From CAYZGU01 sp964478165 (lineage in GTDB: Bacteria > Poribacteria > WGA-4E > JAJDTR01), in NCBI GenBank assembly GCA_964478165.1, contig CAYZGU010000016.1, forward strand, positions 1 to 64,000: 64,000 bases of DNA, read 5' to 3'. The notes below the pieces were generated by a model. That model searched no databases. It worked only from the letters and a program-made list of their open reading frames with translations, and was not told where the DNA came from. Shown in pieces: positions 47,599-56,715 of this stretch (positions are counted from its first letter, which is position 1; every line of letters begins with the position of its first letter). The position numbers and the translations under genes are program-made.

Positions 47599-48783
47599 AT
47601 GAAGATTACCGTATTCGGATTCACCGCACTATTTATCCGACTTGTCGCTAGTACAGCCTACGCAGAGGACGCAAACGGGGTAGGTCCGATTCAACTCCTC
47701 GCTGCTGATGCGCCAGTCGGATTCGCACGGGCCATTGAGCCGATCGGCTTTCAGTTTCCCAAAGACCATGGTCCTCACAGAGAGTTTAAGACAGAATGGT
47801 GGTATTATACCGGCAATCTACAAAGCTCGGATAAACGCGAGTTCGGATACCAGCTCACTTTTTTTCGGAATGCCCTTACTCCACAGAGTGCGAAAAGGTC
47901 ATCTAATCTGGGCACAACCCAGATATATATGGCTCACTTTGCATTAACGGACGTCGAATCTGTGACGCACGACAGTTTTGAGCGCTTTAGTCGCGGTGCC
48001 GCTGGATTGGCGGGTGCGCGAGGAGAACCTCTATACGAAGTGTGGCTCGAAGACTGGTCCGCGTCTGCTGATGAGAGTGGTACTATTCGTCTTCGGGCAG
48101 TTGACAATCGAATGAACCCTGAACACCTCGTTAATCTGCAGTTGAAAGAGACCCGTTCACCTCTGTTACACGGATTCGCTGGGCTGAGTCAGAAACTCCC
48201 CGGTTTCGGAAACGCAAACTATTACTACAGCCTCATTGGACTTCAAACGGAAGGAACCATTCAGTGCAACGGCGAAACACACAAGGTGACAGGACTCAGC
48301 TGGATGGACCATGAGTTCGGGACGAGTGCCCTTAGTGAAGGCGTAATCGGATGGAATTGGTTTGGGCTACAGCTGGAAGATGGAACTGCGCTCATGTTAG
48401 GGTGGTTACGGAATGCCGATGGAACCTCTGGAAGTATTTTTCATGGGACAATAGCGTATGCCGATGGTCGTATACGCTCGGTGTCGCCTAGCGAATTTTC
48501 CGTCGAAACAGTGGACAGATGGACCAGTCCCGCATCCGGTATCACTTATCCGTCGGGGTGGGACATTGAGTTCATTAATCTAAACGTCTATTTAGAAATC
48601 AGACCCCTGATTCCGAATCAGGAACTATCGAATAGTTATACGTATTGGGAAGGCGCCGTCTCAGTCGAAGCAAAAATCGATGGAATCCGGATGAAAGGTC
48701 GTGGCTATGCTGAATTAACGGGCTACGATGATGAAAGCGTGCTGACTTGGCCACATTCATCGTCGCAGCCTGTAATGAATTAG
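47599..48783 (+). CDS. Secreted AttH/CrtC lipocalin-like protein
   Basis: A 394-residue exported protein with a signal peptide (residues 1-22, cleavage near TAYA-ED). The body matches the AttH/CrtC-like double-lipocalin family: FKTEWWYYTGNL starts the first barrel, LTFFRNAL and HFALTD follow, and SWMDHEFGTS with GWNWFGLQLEDG marks the middle. Relatives are carotenoid 1,2-hydratase CrtC and the periplasmic AttH of AttEFGH-type export systems; binding a hydrophobic ligand is likely. A MacB-like permease occurs 13 kb away, but no att operon surrounds this gene. Confidence 0.85.
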   Translation: MKITVFGFTALFIRLVASTAYAEDANGVGPIQLLAADAPVGFARAIEPIGFQFPKDHGPHREFKTEWWYYTGNLQSSDKREFGYQLTFFRNALTPQSAKRSSNLGTTQIYMAHFALTDVESVTHDSFERFSRGAAGLAGARGEPLYEVWLEDWSASADESGTIRLRAVDNRMNPEHLVNLQLKETRSPLLHGFAGLSQKLPGFGNANYYYSLIGLQTEGTIQCNGETHKVTGLSWMDHEFGTSALSEGVIGWNWFGLQLEDGTALMLGWLRNADGTSGSIFHGTIAYADGRIRSVSPSEFSVETVDRWTSPASGITYPSGWDIEFINLNVYLEIRPLIPNQELSNSYTYWEGAVSVEAKIDGIRMKGRGYAELTGYDDESVLTWPHSSSQPVMN

Positions 48784-49029
48784 TTCACGCCTCGCTCTCG
48801 GAGACTGACCAGCCGAGGTTATGGAATTCCAAACAGTCTGAGGCATCTCGGACGCACCAGTGAGACGAGAGATTCCTGTTCTTCGGAATCTTGAGTATTA
48901 GCCCGTTCATTAGCTGCTTCCATCTTGTAGACCTTTTTGGCGGCTTGAAGTCGATGGTTTGCACGAAACATGTCCATTGGCACGAGGTAAAATAGTCGTA
49001 TTCGGGTTCAAGGATAGTGATAAGTCAGA

Positions 49030-50016
49030 ATGGTCAAACAACCTAGACAAAATTTCCTAATCCGGTTGGGGATTTCGAGTTGCCTCTTGGGCGAAAAGGT
49101 CAGATATGATGGAGGGCACAAAGAAAGCCGATTTCTACGCGAGGTTTTAGGACATCATTTTACCTGGATTCCTGTTTGTCCTGAGGTGGAATTAGGTCTC
49201 GGGATTCCCAGAGAACCGATTCGCCTGTTGAGACACGGAGACGAGATTCGGTTTGTCAACATGAAGAGTGGAAAAGATTATACGAACGGAATGCGGAATT
49301 ACGCTGAACGCCGCACTAAGGAATTGGCCAGGGCGAATCTGTCCGGGTACGTACTGAAACGCGGATCTCCATCATGTGGCATGAATAGTGTGCGAATCTA
49401 TCGGACGAATGATGTGACTAGTCAGTCTGGAAATGGCCTTTTCGCAGATGCGTTGCTAAAGCGCATTCCATACCTGCCAGTAGAAGAAGAAGGACGCTTG
49501 AACACCCCTGCAGTCCTTGAGAATTTCGTGGTTCGCGTTCTTACCTATTCGAAGTGGCGTCAATATGAAACATCCGGTGTGACACTCAAATCATTTAAAC
49601 ACTTTCATCACAGGCACAAGCTCACTGTAATGGCGCGAAATCCGCATGCAGTTCGACGCCTGACCGACATCGTTGCAGGCTGTAACAATTTTATGGACGT
49701 TCAGGAGAGAACGTCGGCATACATTAAAACGTTTTCGGACATCATGCGCAGAGCAGCGACGCGTAAGGGCCATTTAACTGTATTGTATTTCGTTTTCGAG
49801 TCTTTCCGTAAACAGTTGGATTCGTATCAGAACAGCCAAGTTTGTAAGATGCTTAACCAGTATGCGCACGATGCGCTCCCATTCAGTGAGATTCTCAGAT
49901 TGATGCGTTACTATGTCCGTAAATTTGGAATCGAATGTCTAGAAAATCAGACATATCTGAACCCTGAGCCCATAGAACTCCAGTTGCGAGATAAATCGTG
50001 GGAAATGTTAAGTTGA
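49030..50016 (+). CDS. DUF523-DUF1722 protein (TudS-like, YbgA-like)
   Basis: A 328-residue two-domain protein. Residues 8-160 are DUF523, with cysteines in ISSCLLGEKVRYDG, PVCPEVE and SPSCGM that in the TudS thiouracil desulfidases hold a [4Fe-4S] cluster. Residues about 185-305 are DUF1722, related to E. coli YbgA. This fusion is known in many bacteria, though its role is poorly defined; desulfuration of thiolated bases is a candidate for the first domain. ATG at 49030 with a weak AAGGA site further upstream. Confidence 0.9.
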   Translation: MVKQPRQNFLIRLGISSCLLGEKVRYDGGHKESRFLREVLGHHFTWIPVCPEVELGLGIPREPIRLLRHGDEIRFVNMKSGKDYTNGMRNYAERRTKELARANLSGYVLKRGSPSCGMNSVRIYRTNDVTSQSGNGLFADALLKRIPYLPVEEEGRLNTPAVLENFVVRVLTYSKWRQYETSGVTLKSFKHFHHRHKLTVMARNPHAVRRLTDIVAGCNNFMDVQERTSAYIKTFSDIMRRAATRKGHLTVLYFVFESFRKQLDSYQNSQVCKMLNQYAHDALPFSEILRLMRYYVRKFGIECLENQTYLNPEPIELQLRDKSWEMLS

Positions 50017-50323
50017 GACCAACGCGTACTCTTAATGTGCTAATCTATTGTGGTCCGATTTTCCAAAGTACGGCGACCCAATGCGCTCCATTCGCTGAGA
50101 TATCCGCTCGGTCTTCGGTGTCCTCCTTCAATTTAATCGAACACTGATTAGATTGACAGCACGGGTCACGGAGAATGCTACATCCTGTCTTAACTCAAAT
50201 ATTACTGTGGGATGAAATAGCTTCGACGTCACGACAAATGAATCTCTTGGCAGCATCTGGACGGCCTCAGAATAGTACCAACTAATCATTCAATCATTGC
50301 GAAGATCGTAAAGAGGAGACAAA
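50017..50323. other. Short intergenic region
   Basis: About 310 bp between two plus-strand genes. No hairpin, gene or clear promoter seen. Confidence 0.4.
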
Positions 50324-52237
50324 ATGGCTTGGTCTGAACCGAAATCCTTGATTAGATTCTGCCGTGAAGTGCTACCGTTGATTCATGAGAACACAGATGG
50401 CGTTCGCGCATTAAAGACAGTAGAGGCTATCGTGGATACCGACAAGTGGAACTCTTTTGAGAAGTTTCATGAGACGACAGAAATCCTGGCGAAGTATTAC
50501 AAGGAAGCTTCCGCTGATGTGGAGATCTCCCGCCTAAATACGGGCGGAGGCGTTGGTTCCGGAAGATGGGTAATCCACGAGGCTGCGGATGTACAGGCTG
50601 CCAGGGTTGATGTGATACATCCTGTAAAGGAGCGAATCCTAGACTACGCAAACAATCCGTGGCATGTTATACAATGGAGCGCGGCCACTCCAGAAGGTGG
50701 AATGGAAAGCGAATTAGTCATCATCGATTCGATAAAGGAGCTTGAAGAGGTTCCATGCGGTAGTTTGTCAGGAAATACAATCTTGACCTGTATGAATCCC
50801 CGACCATGCCTACAACTATTTGCGAGCACAGGCGCAACGGCAGTTATCAGTGACGTTCCAGTACCAAATCTACCCAATGCAACGGCTTGGACGAAATTCG
50901 GATGGGGTGGCATTCCAGTTTCCGATGCGGCCATCCATCTTGTTGGTCTGGTGTTGTCGCAAAATCAGGGTGCGAAACTCCGCAATCTCAGTGGACAATC
51001 AGAGAGAGTGTTGCTGCATACGACCGTTGATACGCGTAGGTATGCGGGCACACATGATCTGCTGAGCGGGATTGTTCGCGGAACAGATGACGAAGAGCCT
51101 GAATTATGGGTGTTGTCACACGACAAGGAACCTGGTGCCCTCGACAACGCTTCAGGTGTGGCGGCGTGCGGTGAAATTTCCCGTGTCATTGAGACCTTAA
51201 TCGCGAGTGGGACCCTTCCTCGTCCGCGTCGCTCCATTCGCATGCTTCATGGTTATGAGTGTTATGGATTCTTCAAGTATCTCGAAGATGTCAAAAGAGC
51301 GCATATTCCGCTGGCAGGGGTGGTCATCGATACCGTTGGATCCAGACTCGATGTTTGCAATCGCCGTCTAGAATGGCATGCCACACTACCGATGTCGGCC
51401 GGGTTTGTCGATAGGGTGGGTGAGACAATGATTCGCCGTGCCTTGGCGCTTTCTAAGCCGGGTTACGCGCTCTTTCTCGAGCCATTCATAGCAACTTCGG
51501 ACACACTTATCGGAGATCCGCAGTACGGGTTTCCGGCGCCATGGATTTCGACGCATCATAAGGCTAAGAATGTTGGATCCGACGCTTATCATTCCTCTGG
51601 CGATACACCTAATCTTATAAGCCCGGAGGGAATTGCGACTTGCATAACCGCTATGGCTGGTTACCTCTACTATCTTGCTGATGCTGGCAGCGCCGAGATT
51701 GCTGAACTTGTGACGTCGGAGACTGAGCACTCTCTTGCACAAATGCAAGCGGTAAGTAAGAACCTCTTAACATCAACAATAGAGAAAAATTATATTCGGG
51801 TTCGATATCGGGAGAATATGCGACAGCTCACGCGCTGGACGTCGGACAGCGCGAGAGAAGAAGCCCGTCGTCAGCTGAGTATTTGTGAAGCTAGAATCGA
51901 TGAGTTAATTGTAAAGAGCGATGCTGCGCAGACGCGAAGGAAAAGGCAAACCGTAGCCGGCGCGAATCTTGTCCCACAGCGAATAATGTTGTTAACACCA
52001 GACACTTTCAGCAACGTGAGTGCTGATGTAAAATCCCAAATCGAGCTGAGTAACATCCAGCCGTGGGCATTATTTTGGGCCGATGGGGAAAGGCGATTGG
52101 ATGAAATTGCCGAAATGATATCCTGTGAATTAGGAGAACCCGTTGAGCTAAACCAGGTGATTGAGTTTTTTAAAGCCCACGCTCAGATTGGATATGTGGA
52201 ATTCATAGAGCGGAATGATTGTACGGAAACATCCTAA
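50324..52237 (+). CDS. M28-like metallopeptidase with PA-type insert and C-terminal helical domain
   Basis: A 637-residue zinc peptidase-like protein. About residues 130-230 resemble a protease-associated insert. The M28 core follows: SHDKEPGALDNASG (about 265-280) supplies the first His and bridging Asp, GYECYG (near 310) the glutamate, IDTVGS the next Asp, and YHSSGDTP (near 423) the last His. In classic M28 enzymes the glutamate pair is Glu-Glu; here it is Glu-Cys, so one zinc ligand may be cysteine. The last 80 residues look like a winged-helix domain. No signal peptide; GAGGAG precedes the ATG. The sialidase gene follows after 19 nt, so one operon. Confidence 0.82.
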   Translation: MAWSEPKSLIRFCREVLPLIHENTDGVRALKTVEAIVDTDKWNSFEKFHETTEILAKYYKEASADVEISRLNTGGGVGSGRWVIHEAADVQAARVDVIHPVKERILDYANNPWHVIQWSAATPEGGMESELVIIDSIKELEEVPCGSLSGNTILTCMNPRPCLQLFASTGATAVISDVPVPNLPNATAWTKFGWGGIPVSDAAIHLVGLVLSQNQGAKLRNLSGQSERVLLHTTVDTRRYAGTHDLLSGIVRGTDDEEPELWVLSHDKEPGALDNASGVAACGEISRVIETLIASGTLPRPRRSIRMLHGYECYGFFKYLEDVKRAHIPLAGVVIDTVGSRLDVCNRRLEWHATLPMSAGFVDRVGETMIRRALALSKPGYALFLEPFIATSDTLIGDPQYGFPAPWISTHHKAKNVGSDAYHSSGDTPNLISPEGIATCITAMAGYLYYLADAGSAEIAELVTSETEHSLAQMQAVSKNLLTSTIEKNYIRVRYRENMRQLTRWTSDSAREEARRQLSICEARIDELIVKSDAAQTRRKRQTVAGANLVPQRIMLLTPDTFSNVSADVKSQIELSNIQPWALFWADGERRLDEIAEMISCELGEPVELNQVIEFFKAHAQIGYVEFIERNDCTETS

Positions 52238-52256
52238 ACAGTAGTGAGGAGGGGTG

Positions 52257-53384
52257 ATGCGATTGATGAAGATGGGTAAAACAATTGAAGCCGATCATGG
52301 CGTTGTGAGTTCGTTTCCTAATGATTATCTAGGGTATTTCGGCTGGCCGACACTGACGAGAATGGATAACGGTATGCTGATAGCGGCCGCATCCGGAATG
52401 CGTAACGAACACGTATGCCCATTTGGGAGAAACGTAATTTGTACTAGTATCGACGAGGGTCGTACATGGACAAGCCCTCGCGTAGTCAACGATTCTCCAC
52501 TAGATGACCGTGATACGGGTGCCGTTAACTTGGGAGGAGATCGTCTACTGCTCTCTTGGTTTACGACCGACAACCGAGAGCACGCTCAACGACGGAGCCC
52601 GGAGTTGGTAGCAAGTTGGAGTTCCGGTTTCGCCCGTGTGAACGATACAAATGCGAAGCGTTGGGTTGGGGCGTGGATATGCACGAGTAATGACGCTGGC
52701 GAAAGCTGGGATTTGCCCGTGAGGGCACCGCTAACGGCTCCACACGGCCCGATTCGACTTAAGAGTGGAGAACTGTTGTACTTTGGCAAGGAATTTCTAG
52801 TCGAGATGAAAGGGTTTCAGAACGGGGTAGGCGGAATTACAGCCATGAAAAGCAAAGACGACGGACGTACATGGGAAAAATTGGGTTCTGTGTCGCTCTA
52901 CGCAGGTACCGGGGAATCGAATTACCATGAACCGCATGTTGCAGAGTTGCCTGACGGTACACTTCTAGGTTTAATTAGATTTGGGAAGCCACGGAGTCAG
53001 AAACCCAAGTCGAACGAGGACCTAGTGAATTTCTCGCTTTTCCAGACTGTTTCGAAGGACGGTGGCAAAACCTGGACCCGCGCAGAGCCCCTTGGATTTC
53101 ACGGCTCGCCACCCCATCTGCTATCCCATTCGAGTGGAACGCTAATCTGCGCCTACGGTTATCGTCAATCCCCATATGGAGAGAGGTTGATGATTAGCCG
53201 TGATGGTGGGGACAGTTGGGAATATGATTACATTTTGCGGGACGATGGGCCTGCGTCAGATCTTGGTTATCCTTCGACCGTGGAGCTGGCAAATGGGGAG
53301 TTGTTTACGATGTATTACCAGAAGCGTGAATCTGCCACGGAGAAATGCAGCCTGTTATGGACTCGTTGGACGTTGCCCGAATAG
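52257..53384 (+). CDS. Sialidase-family (BNR/Asp-box) protein
   Basis: A 375-residue six-bladed-propeller protein. Asp-box motifs recur: SIDEGRTW, SNDAGESW, SKDDGRTW, SKDGGKTW and SRDGGDSW, which is the pattern of bacterial sialidases (GH33) and related lyases. An Arg in IRLKSGE and one in IRFGKPR could be part of the arginine triad. It lacks a signal peptide. Start at 52257 lies behind GAGGAGGGG; GTG at 52254 is also possible. Probably co-transcribed with the M28-like peptidase. Confidence 0.85.
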   Translation: MRLMKMGKTIEADHGVVSSFPNDYLGYFGWPTLTRMDNGMLIAAASGMRNEHVCPFGRNVICTSIDEGRTWTSPRVVNDSPLDDRDTGAVNLGGDRLLLSWFTTDNREHAQRRSPELVASWSSGFARVNDTNAKRWVGAWICTSNDAGESWDLPVRAPLTAPHGPIRLKSGELLYFGKEFLVEMKGFQNGVGGITAMKSKDDGRTWEKLGSVSLYAGTGESNYHEPHVAELPDGTLLGLIRFGKPRSQKPKSNEDLVNFSLFQTVSKDGGKTWTRAEPLGFHGSPPHLLSHSSGTLICAYGYRQSPYGERLMISRDGGDSWEYDYILRDDGPASDLGYPSTVELANGELFTMYYQKRESATEKCSLLWTRWTLPE

Positions 53385-53393
53385 TGCACATGT

Positions 53394-54827
53394 TCATCGC
53401 CAGCCCCGCTGATTTGCGAGACCGCGATTTGGCAAAGGTCTAAATGTTTTGTCGGGTACCCCCACTAGGGTCCCATCTTTGACCCATTCGCGGTCGCTTC
53501 CATACAGATTTTGGAGGAGCAACTCGATTAAATAGCCTCGTACATCAGCGTATTCTGAATCTTCAGAGCAGTCTCGCATCTCAGAAGGATCGTTTTCAAG
53601 ATCGAAGAGTTGAAGTCTGTTTCCAATCGGATACCAGATAAGCTTGTACTGCTGGGCGCGAATCATTCGCATCGCCTTATCATCCTCATAATGTTCGCAA
53701 TACAAGTGGTCACGGCTGGTGGCAGACACCAGTGAATGTCCTTCTACTGTGTCCGGTATCGGAATTTTACAGAGGTCCAGCAGAGTCGGCATGACGTCTC
53801 GTAGCTCCGCTAGCCGATCATCGACACGATGATGTCCAACGACTTCATCCTCAGCTGTTGACATGAGAACCATTGGTATCTTGGCCGACCATTCGAACAT
53901 CGGTGGCTTTGCCCAAAGATTGTGGTTGCCTAGCATGTCACCGTGGTCCGACACTAGCATGATGATGGTATCATCCAATAAACCCTCTTCACGTAGTGTT
54001 CCAATAAGAAGCCGAACCTGATTATCTATATAGGTGCATTGGGCATAGAATCCCATCCGGGCCAGAGAGGTCTCGATTGTATTAGGGGCGGTAATGTGGT
54101 CTATGTGTTGTTTAAGCGCGTACGGTAGTTTGTCAAAATCTTTCGCCCATTCACCGACCACCGGTTCGTCGACACCGATATCACGGTACATTTCAAGGTA
54201 ATCGCGCGGCGGTGTAATTGGCGGATGCGGAGCAGTATATGAACAGTACCAAAACGCCGGACGAGTGGGGTCCCGTCGCTGAATGGTATAGCACATTTCC
54301 CGTGTAGTCCAATTAGTTGGATGACAATATTCTGGCAGATGCCACGTACGTGAACTGAACTCATTACTACTCATTCCATGCGTAAATTCTTGCCCGGCAT
54401 AACCTTCTCGTTGAAGAAATCGTTCGAAGTCATCGAGATCGCCTCCAAACTGGTGTCGGCCCTCTTCACAAAGAGTAACATCATCGAAACCTATACGGCT
54501 GCGTTGTGGATACACGTGCAGCTTTCCGACCGCATAGGCTTGATAACCTGCAGTTCGAAAACTCTGAGGCATAGTAGGTAGATCCGGATTCATTTCCAGG
54601 TGCTCGTTGAAATTCCGATCCCCATGGGTTTGGGCCGTTGTACCAGTCATCAGTGCCCGACGCGCTGGAATACAGGTAGGGGTCGCGCTATATGCCTGGC
54701 TATAGCGTACGCCATTATCCGCAATTGTATTGAAGGTGGGAGTCAGAATGCGCTCATGTCCCATTGCACCGATCAATGGCCCTGGCCAGTGATCGGTGCA
54801 TATAAGAAGTACGTTGGGTTGCGTCAT
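53394..54827 (-). CDS. Sulfatase, formylglycine type
   Basis: A 477-residue type I sulfatase that removes sulfate esters from sugars, phenols or choline. The modification motif is CIPAR at PTCIPARRALMTG (near residue 52), with the cysteine turned into formylglycine by a maturation enzyme not seen here. Metal residues appear in ICTDHWPG at the start and VSDHGDMLGNHN (near 287). No signal peptide is visible, so it is likely cytosolic. Convergent with the sialidase gene by 9 bp. Substrate unknown; sulfated glycan fits the neighbours. Confidence 0.9.
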   Translation of the reverse strand: MTQPNVLLICTDHWPGPLIGAMGHERILTPTFNTIADNGVRYSQAYSATPTCIPARRALMTGTTAQTHGDRNFNEHLEMNPDLPTMPQSFRTAGYQAYAVGKLHVYPQRSRIGFDDVTLCEEGRHQFGGDLDDFERFLQREGYAGQEFTHGMSSNEFSSRTWHLPEYCHPTNWTTREMCYTIQRRDPTRPAFWYCSYTAPHPPITPPRDYLEMYRDIGVDEPVVGEWAKDFDKLPYALKQHIDHITAPNTIETSLARMGFYAQCTYIDNQVRLLIGTLREEGLLDDTIIMLVSDHGDMLGNHNLWAKPPMFEWSAKIPMVLMSTAEDEVVGHHRVDDRLAELRDVMPTLLDLCKIPIPDTVEGHSLVSATSRDHLYCEHYEDDKAMRMIRAQQYKLIWYPIGNRLQLFDLENDPSEMRDCSEDSEYADVRGYLIELLLQNLYGSDREWVKDGTLVGVPDKTFRPLPNRGLANQRGWR

Positions 54828-54889
54828 CTCAATGTCGCCTCATTAGATTACTAGCGCATGCGAATGCAAGCCGAACATGGTAAAGACAA

Positions 54890-55687
54890 TTATTCTGCTA
54901 CCCAGTGGCGAAACAGGGGTTTGACAGAGTTCGAAAGCGATTCGTAAATGTCTGCCGATATGGGAACCTGATCCGGCTCAAATGTTCCTGTTTCATCAGA
55001 CATGCGCACGCGTTGGACAGAGCCAGGTTTTAGGCTATCCAAGTTAAGCCACCAAGGTGCATATCGCACCGCAACTCCTACCCTTGGCTTATCAGAGTTA
55101 TTAACGGCAGTCGCATGCCACATACGACTGTCAAGTACAAGAACACTCCCAGCGCGTCCGGTAGCCTGTATCTCGTCAGGGTGTGGTGTGTTGGGATCCA
55201 CACCATTGTTTCCTGTGGGGTTGTTAGTCTCGGAGTGACTGCCGGGTACAATCCATGTCGCGCCGCTTTCAGACGTGAAAGGTGAGAGCATCCACAAGGT
55301 CGTAAGGTGCATGACAGCGTCCGAATAAGGAGCTGGGATGTGCCCAGCATTGTTCTGATTAAATGGCCAGTCGGCGTGCCATCCGCCGCGCTCATTTCCC
55401 GGAAGGTTGATGTGAGCGCTTGTGAAAGAGATTCTGAAGTGGGATCCAAAGAAATTATCTGCAATCGATAAAATCCGTTTGTCAGCGAGATAAGGCGCAA
55501 AGGATTGGTTAAAGGCCAATAATCCTTTGCGTGTTGTCACACCGCGTATTGGAGAATCAACACCATCCGCAGCCGTCGTTTCCTCAACACTCTTACGGAT
55601 TGCATCAACTTTACCTGGTGGAATTACATCTTCGATAACACACCAGCCACTCGTTTTTATCTTTAATACAATCTCTTCAATCGTCAT
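54890..55687 (-). CDS. Phytanoyl-CoA dioxygenase (PhyH) family protein
   Basis: A 265-residue Fe(II)/2-oxoglutarate oxygenase. The iron ligands are His and Asp in GGWHADWPFNQ and the distal His in DSRMWHATAVNNSDKPRVGVAVRY, whose Arg binds 2-oxoglutarate. The domain starts directly after the ATG at 55687. Second PhyH-like protein in the window; similarity to the first is in the motifs only. It is on the minus strand between a sulfatase and the D-aminopeptidase cluster. Confidence 0.88.
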   Translation of the reverse strand: MTIEEIVLKIKTSGWCVIEDVIPPGKVDAIRKSVEETTAADGVDSPIRGVTTRKGLLAFNQSFAPYLADKRILSIADNFFGSHFRISFTSAHINLPGNERGGWHADWPFNQNNAGHIPAPYSDAVMHLTTLWMLSPFTSESGATWIVPGSHSETNNPTGNNGVDPNTPHPDEIQATGRAGSVLVLDSRMWHATAVNNSDKPRVGVAVRYAPWWLNLDSLKPGSVQRVRMSDETGTFEPDQVPISADIYESLSNSVKPLFRHWVAE

Positions 55688-55844
55688 TGTGGTTTCTTCT
55701 TTGATTTAGTAAGGCACAAACTAGAACTGCGATGAGAAAGTCGTGCAAAACCTTGATTCGGGATTTTTGAACAGTCTGACTCTTTGCCGCGTACAAAGTT
55801 TAGATCCTAGAAGCTGAAATTGTTGAAGACAAATCCAGTTTAAT

Positions 55845-55868
55845 GATGTGCGGATTTATCCGCACATC
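55845..55868. repeat. 10-bp hairpin overlapping the end of the M55 gene
   Basis: GATGTGCGGA (55845-55854) and its complement (55859-55868), loop TTTA. The stop codon of the M55 peptidase gene lies in the loop and no T-run follows, so stabilisation of the mRNA end is more likely than termination. Confidence 0.6.
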
Positions 55869-56668
55869 TGCCGGTTAAAATCAATCACACTGTCCGCTCG
55901 AATTACAAAGGTTTTTGGACCAATCCGGGTCACCTCTGATTCCAAGCCAATCCGGCGTTGGACCTGTTCCTCCGTATAGCAGTCGACTTGTAGTTCCAAA
56001 GGAGGCGCAATCGCGAGTGGCTTGAAATCACTCAAGCGATGAAGGGCCGTTGAAACCTTCTCACGAATTAGATCATCAGCGTCTGCCGGATGGAGCGATA
56101 TGGCCCAATGCGGTCCGAGGCCCTTTTTTACCGAAGCGACCTCTACGTCGCCGAGCCACTCCTGGGCTTCAAGACATCCTGCTTCATCTGCAGAAACCAT
56201 AACGACAGGAACACCAAAGCTACCGAATATTAGGGCTTCCATTCCGATTTCACCAATGCGCCTGCCATTTAGCCACATGTTTTCGATTTCCAGTGAACTG
56301 AAGGTATGTGCCATCACCCCGTCTTCCGCACCTGCCATTGCGTGGTGTCCCAATAGAATAACAGCGTCGAAGCTAGCGTCGACAACGAGATGCAATGGCA
56401 CCCCTCCCAAGCCGATACGGATTCCTCTCGGAAGCTCGTCGTAGTGGAGAATAAGCCCGGCGGGAGACACTCCGCGAATGAACCCGATGTCTTGTACGAC
56501 TATTTCGGTGGCTCCCGCGGCACGTGCAGCTTCGATTGCCGCGGTAGTTTCTTCCGTAGCGCGCTTACGAATGTAGTCAGCCTGCCACGGGCCATAGACC
56601 GTTTCAGAATGAGGTTCACGAGTAACGCACGCCTGGCCTTCGCTATCTGTACCAATATAGATTTTCAT
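55856..56668 (-). CDS. M55-family D-aminopeptidase (DppA-like)
   Basis: A 270-residue zinc peptidase of family M55, whose best-known member, Bacillus DppA, cleaves D-Ala-containing dipeptides. The start IYIGTDSEGQA carries the metal-binding Asp and Glu, GHHAMAG supplies the next His, and the EIGMEALIFGSFGVPVVMVSADEA stretch is conserved. It needs no leader because it acts in the cytosol. Upstream on the same strand are an N-acyl-D-amino-acid deacylase-like gene (48 bp gap) and a SelA-like PLP enzyme gene, which together suggest D-amino acid or D-peptide breakdown. Confidence 0.9.
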   Translation of the reverse strand: MKIYIGTDSEGQACVTREPHSETVYGPWQADYIRKRATEETTAAIEAARAAGATEIVVQDIGFIRGVSPAGLILHYDELPRGIRIGLGGVPLHLVVDASFDAVILLGHHAMAGAEDGVMAHTFSSLEIENMWLNGRRIGEIGMEALIFGSFGVPVVMVSADEAGCLEAQEWLGDVEVASVKKGLGPHWAISLHPADADDLIREKVSTALHRLSDFKPLAIAPPLELQVDCYTEEQVQRRIGLESEVTRIGPKTFVIRADSVIDFNRQMCG

Positions 56669-56715
56669 CTAAGCGGGGTTCATCTCCACCATTAACGAGG
56701 ACATACTGCGTAGGG

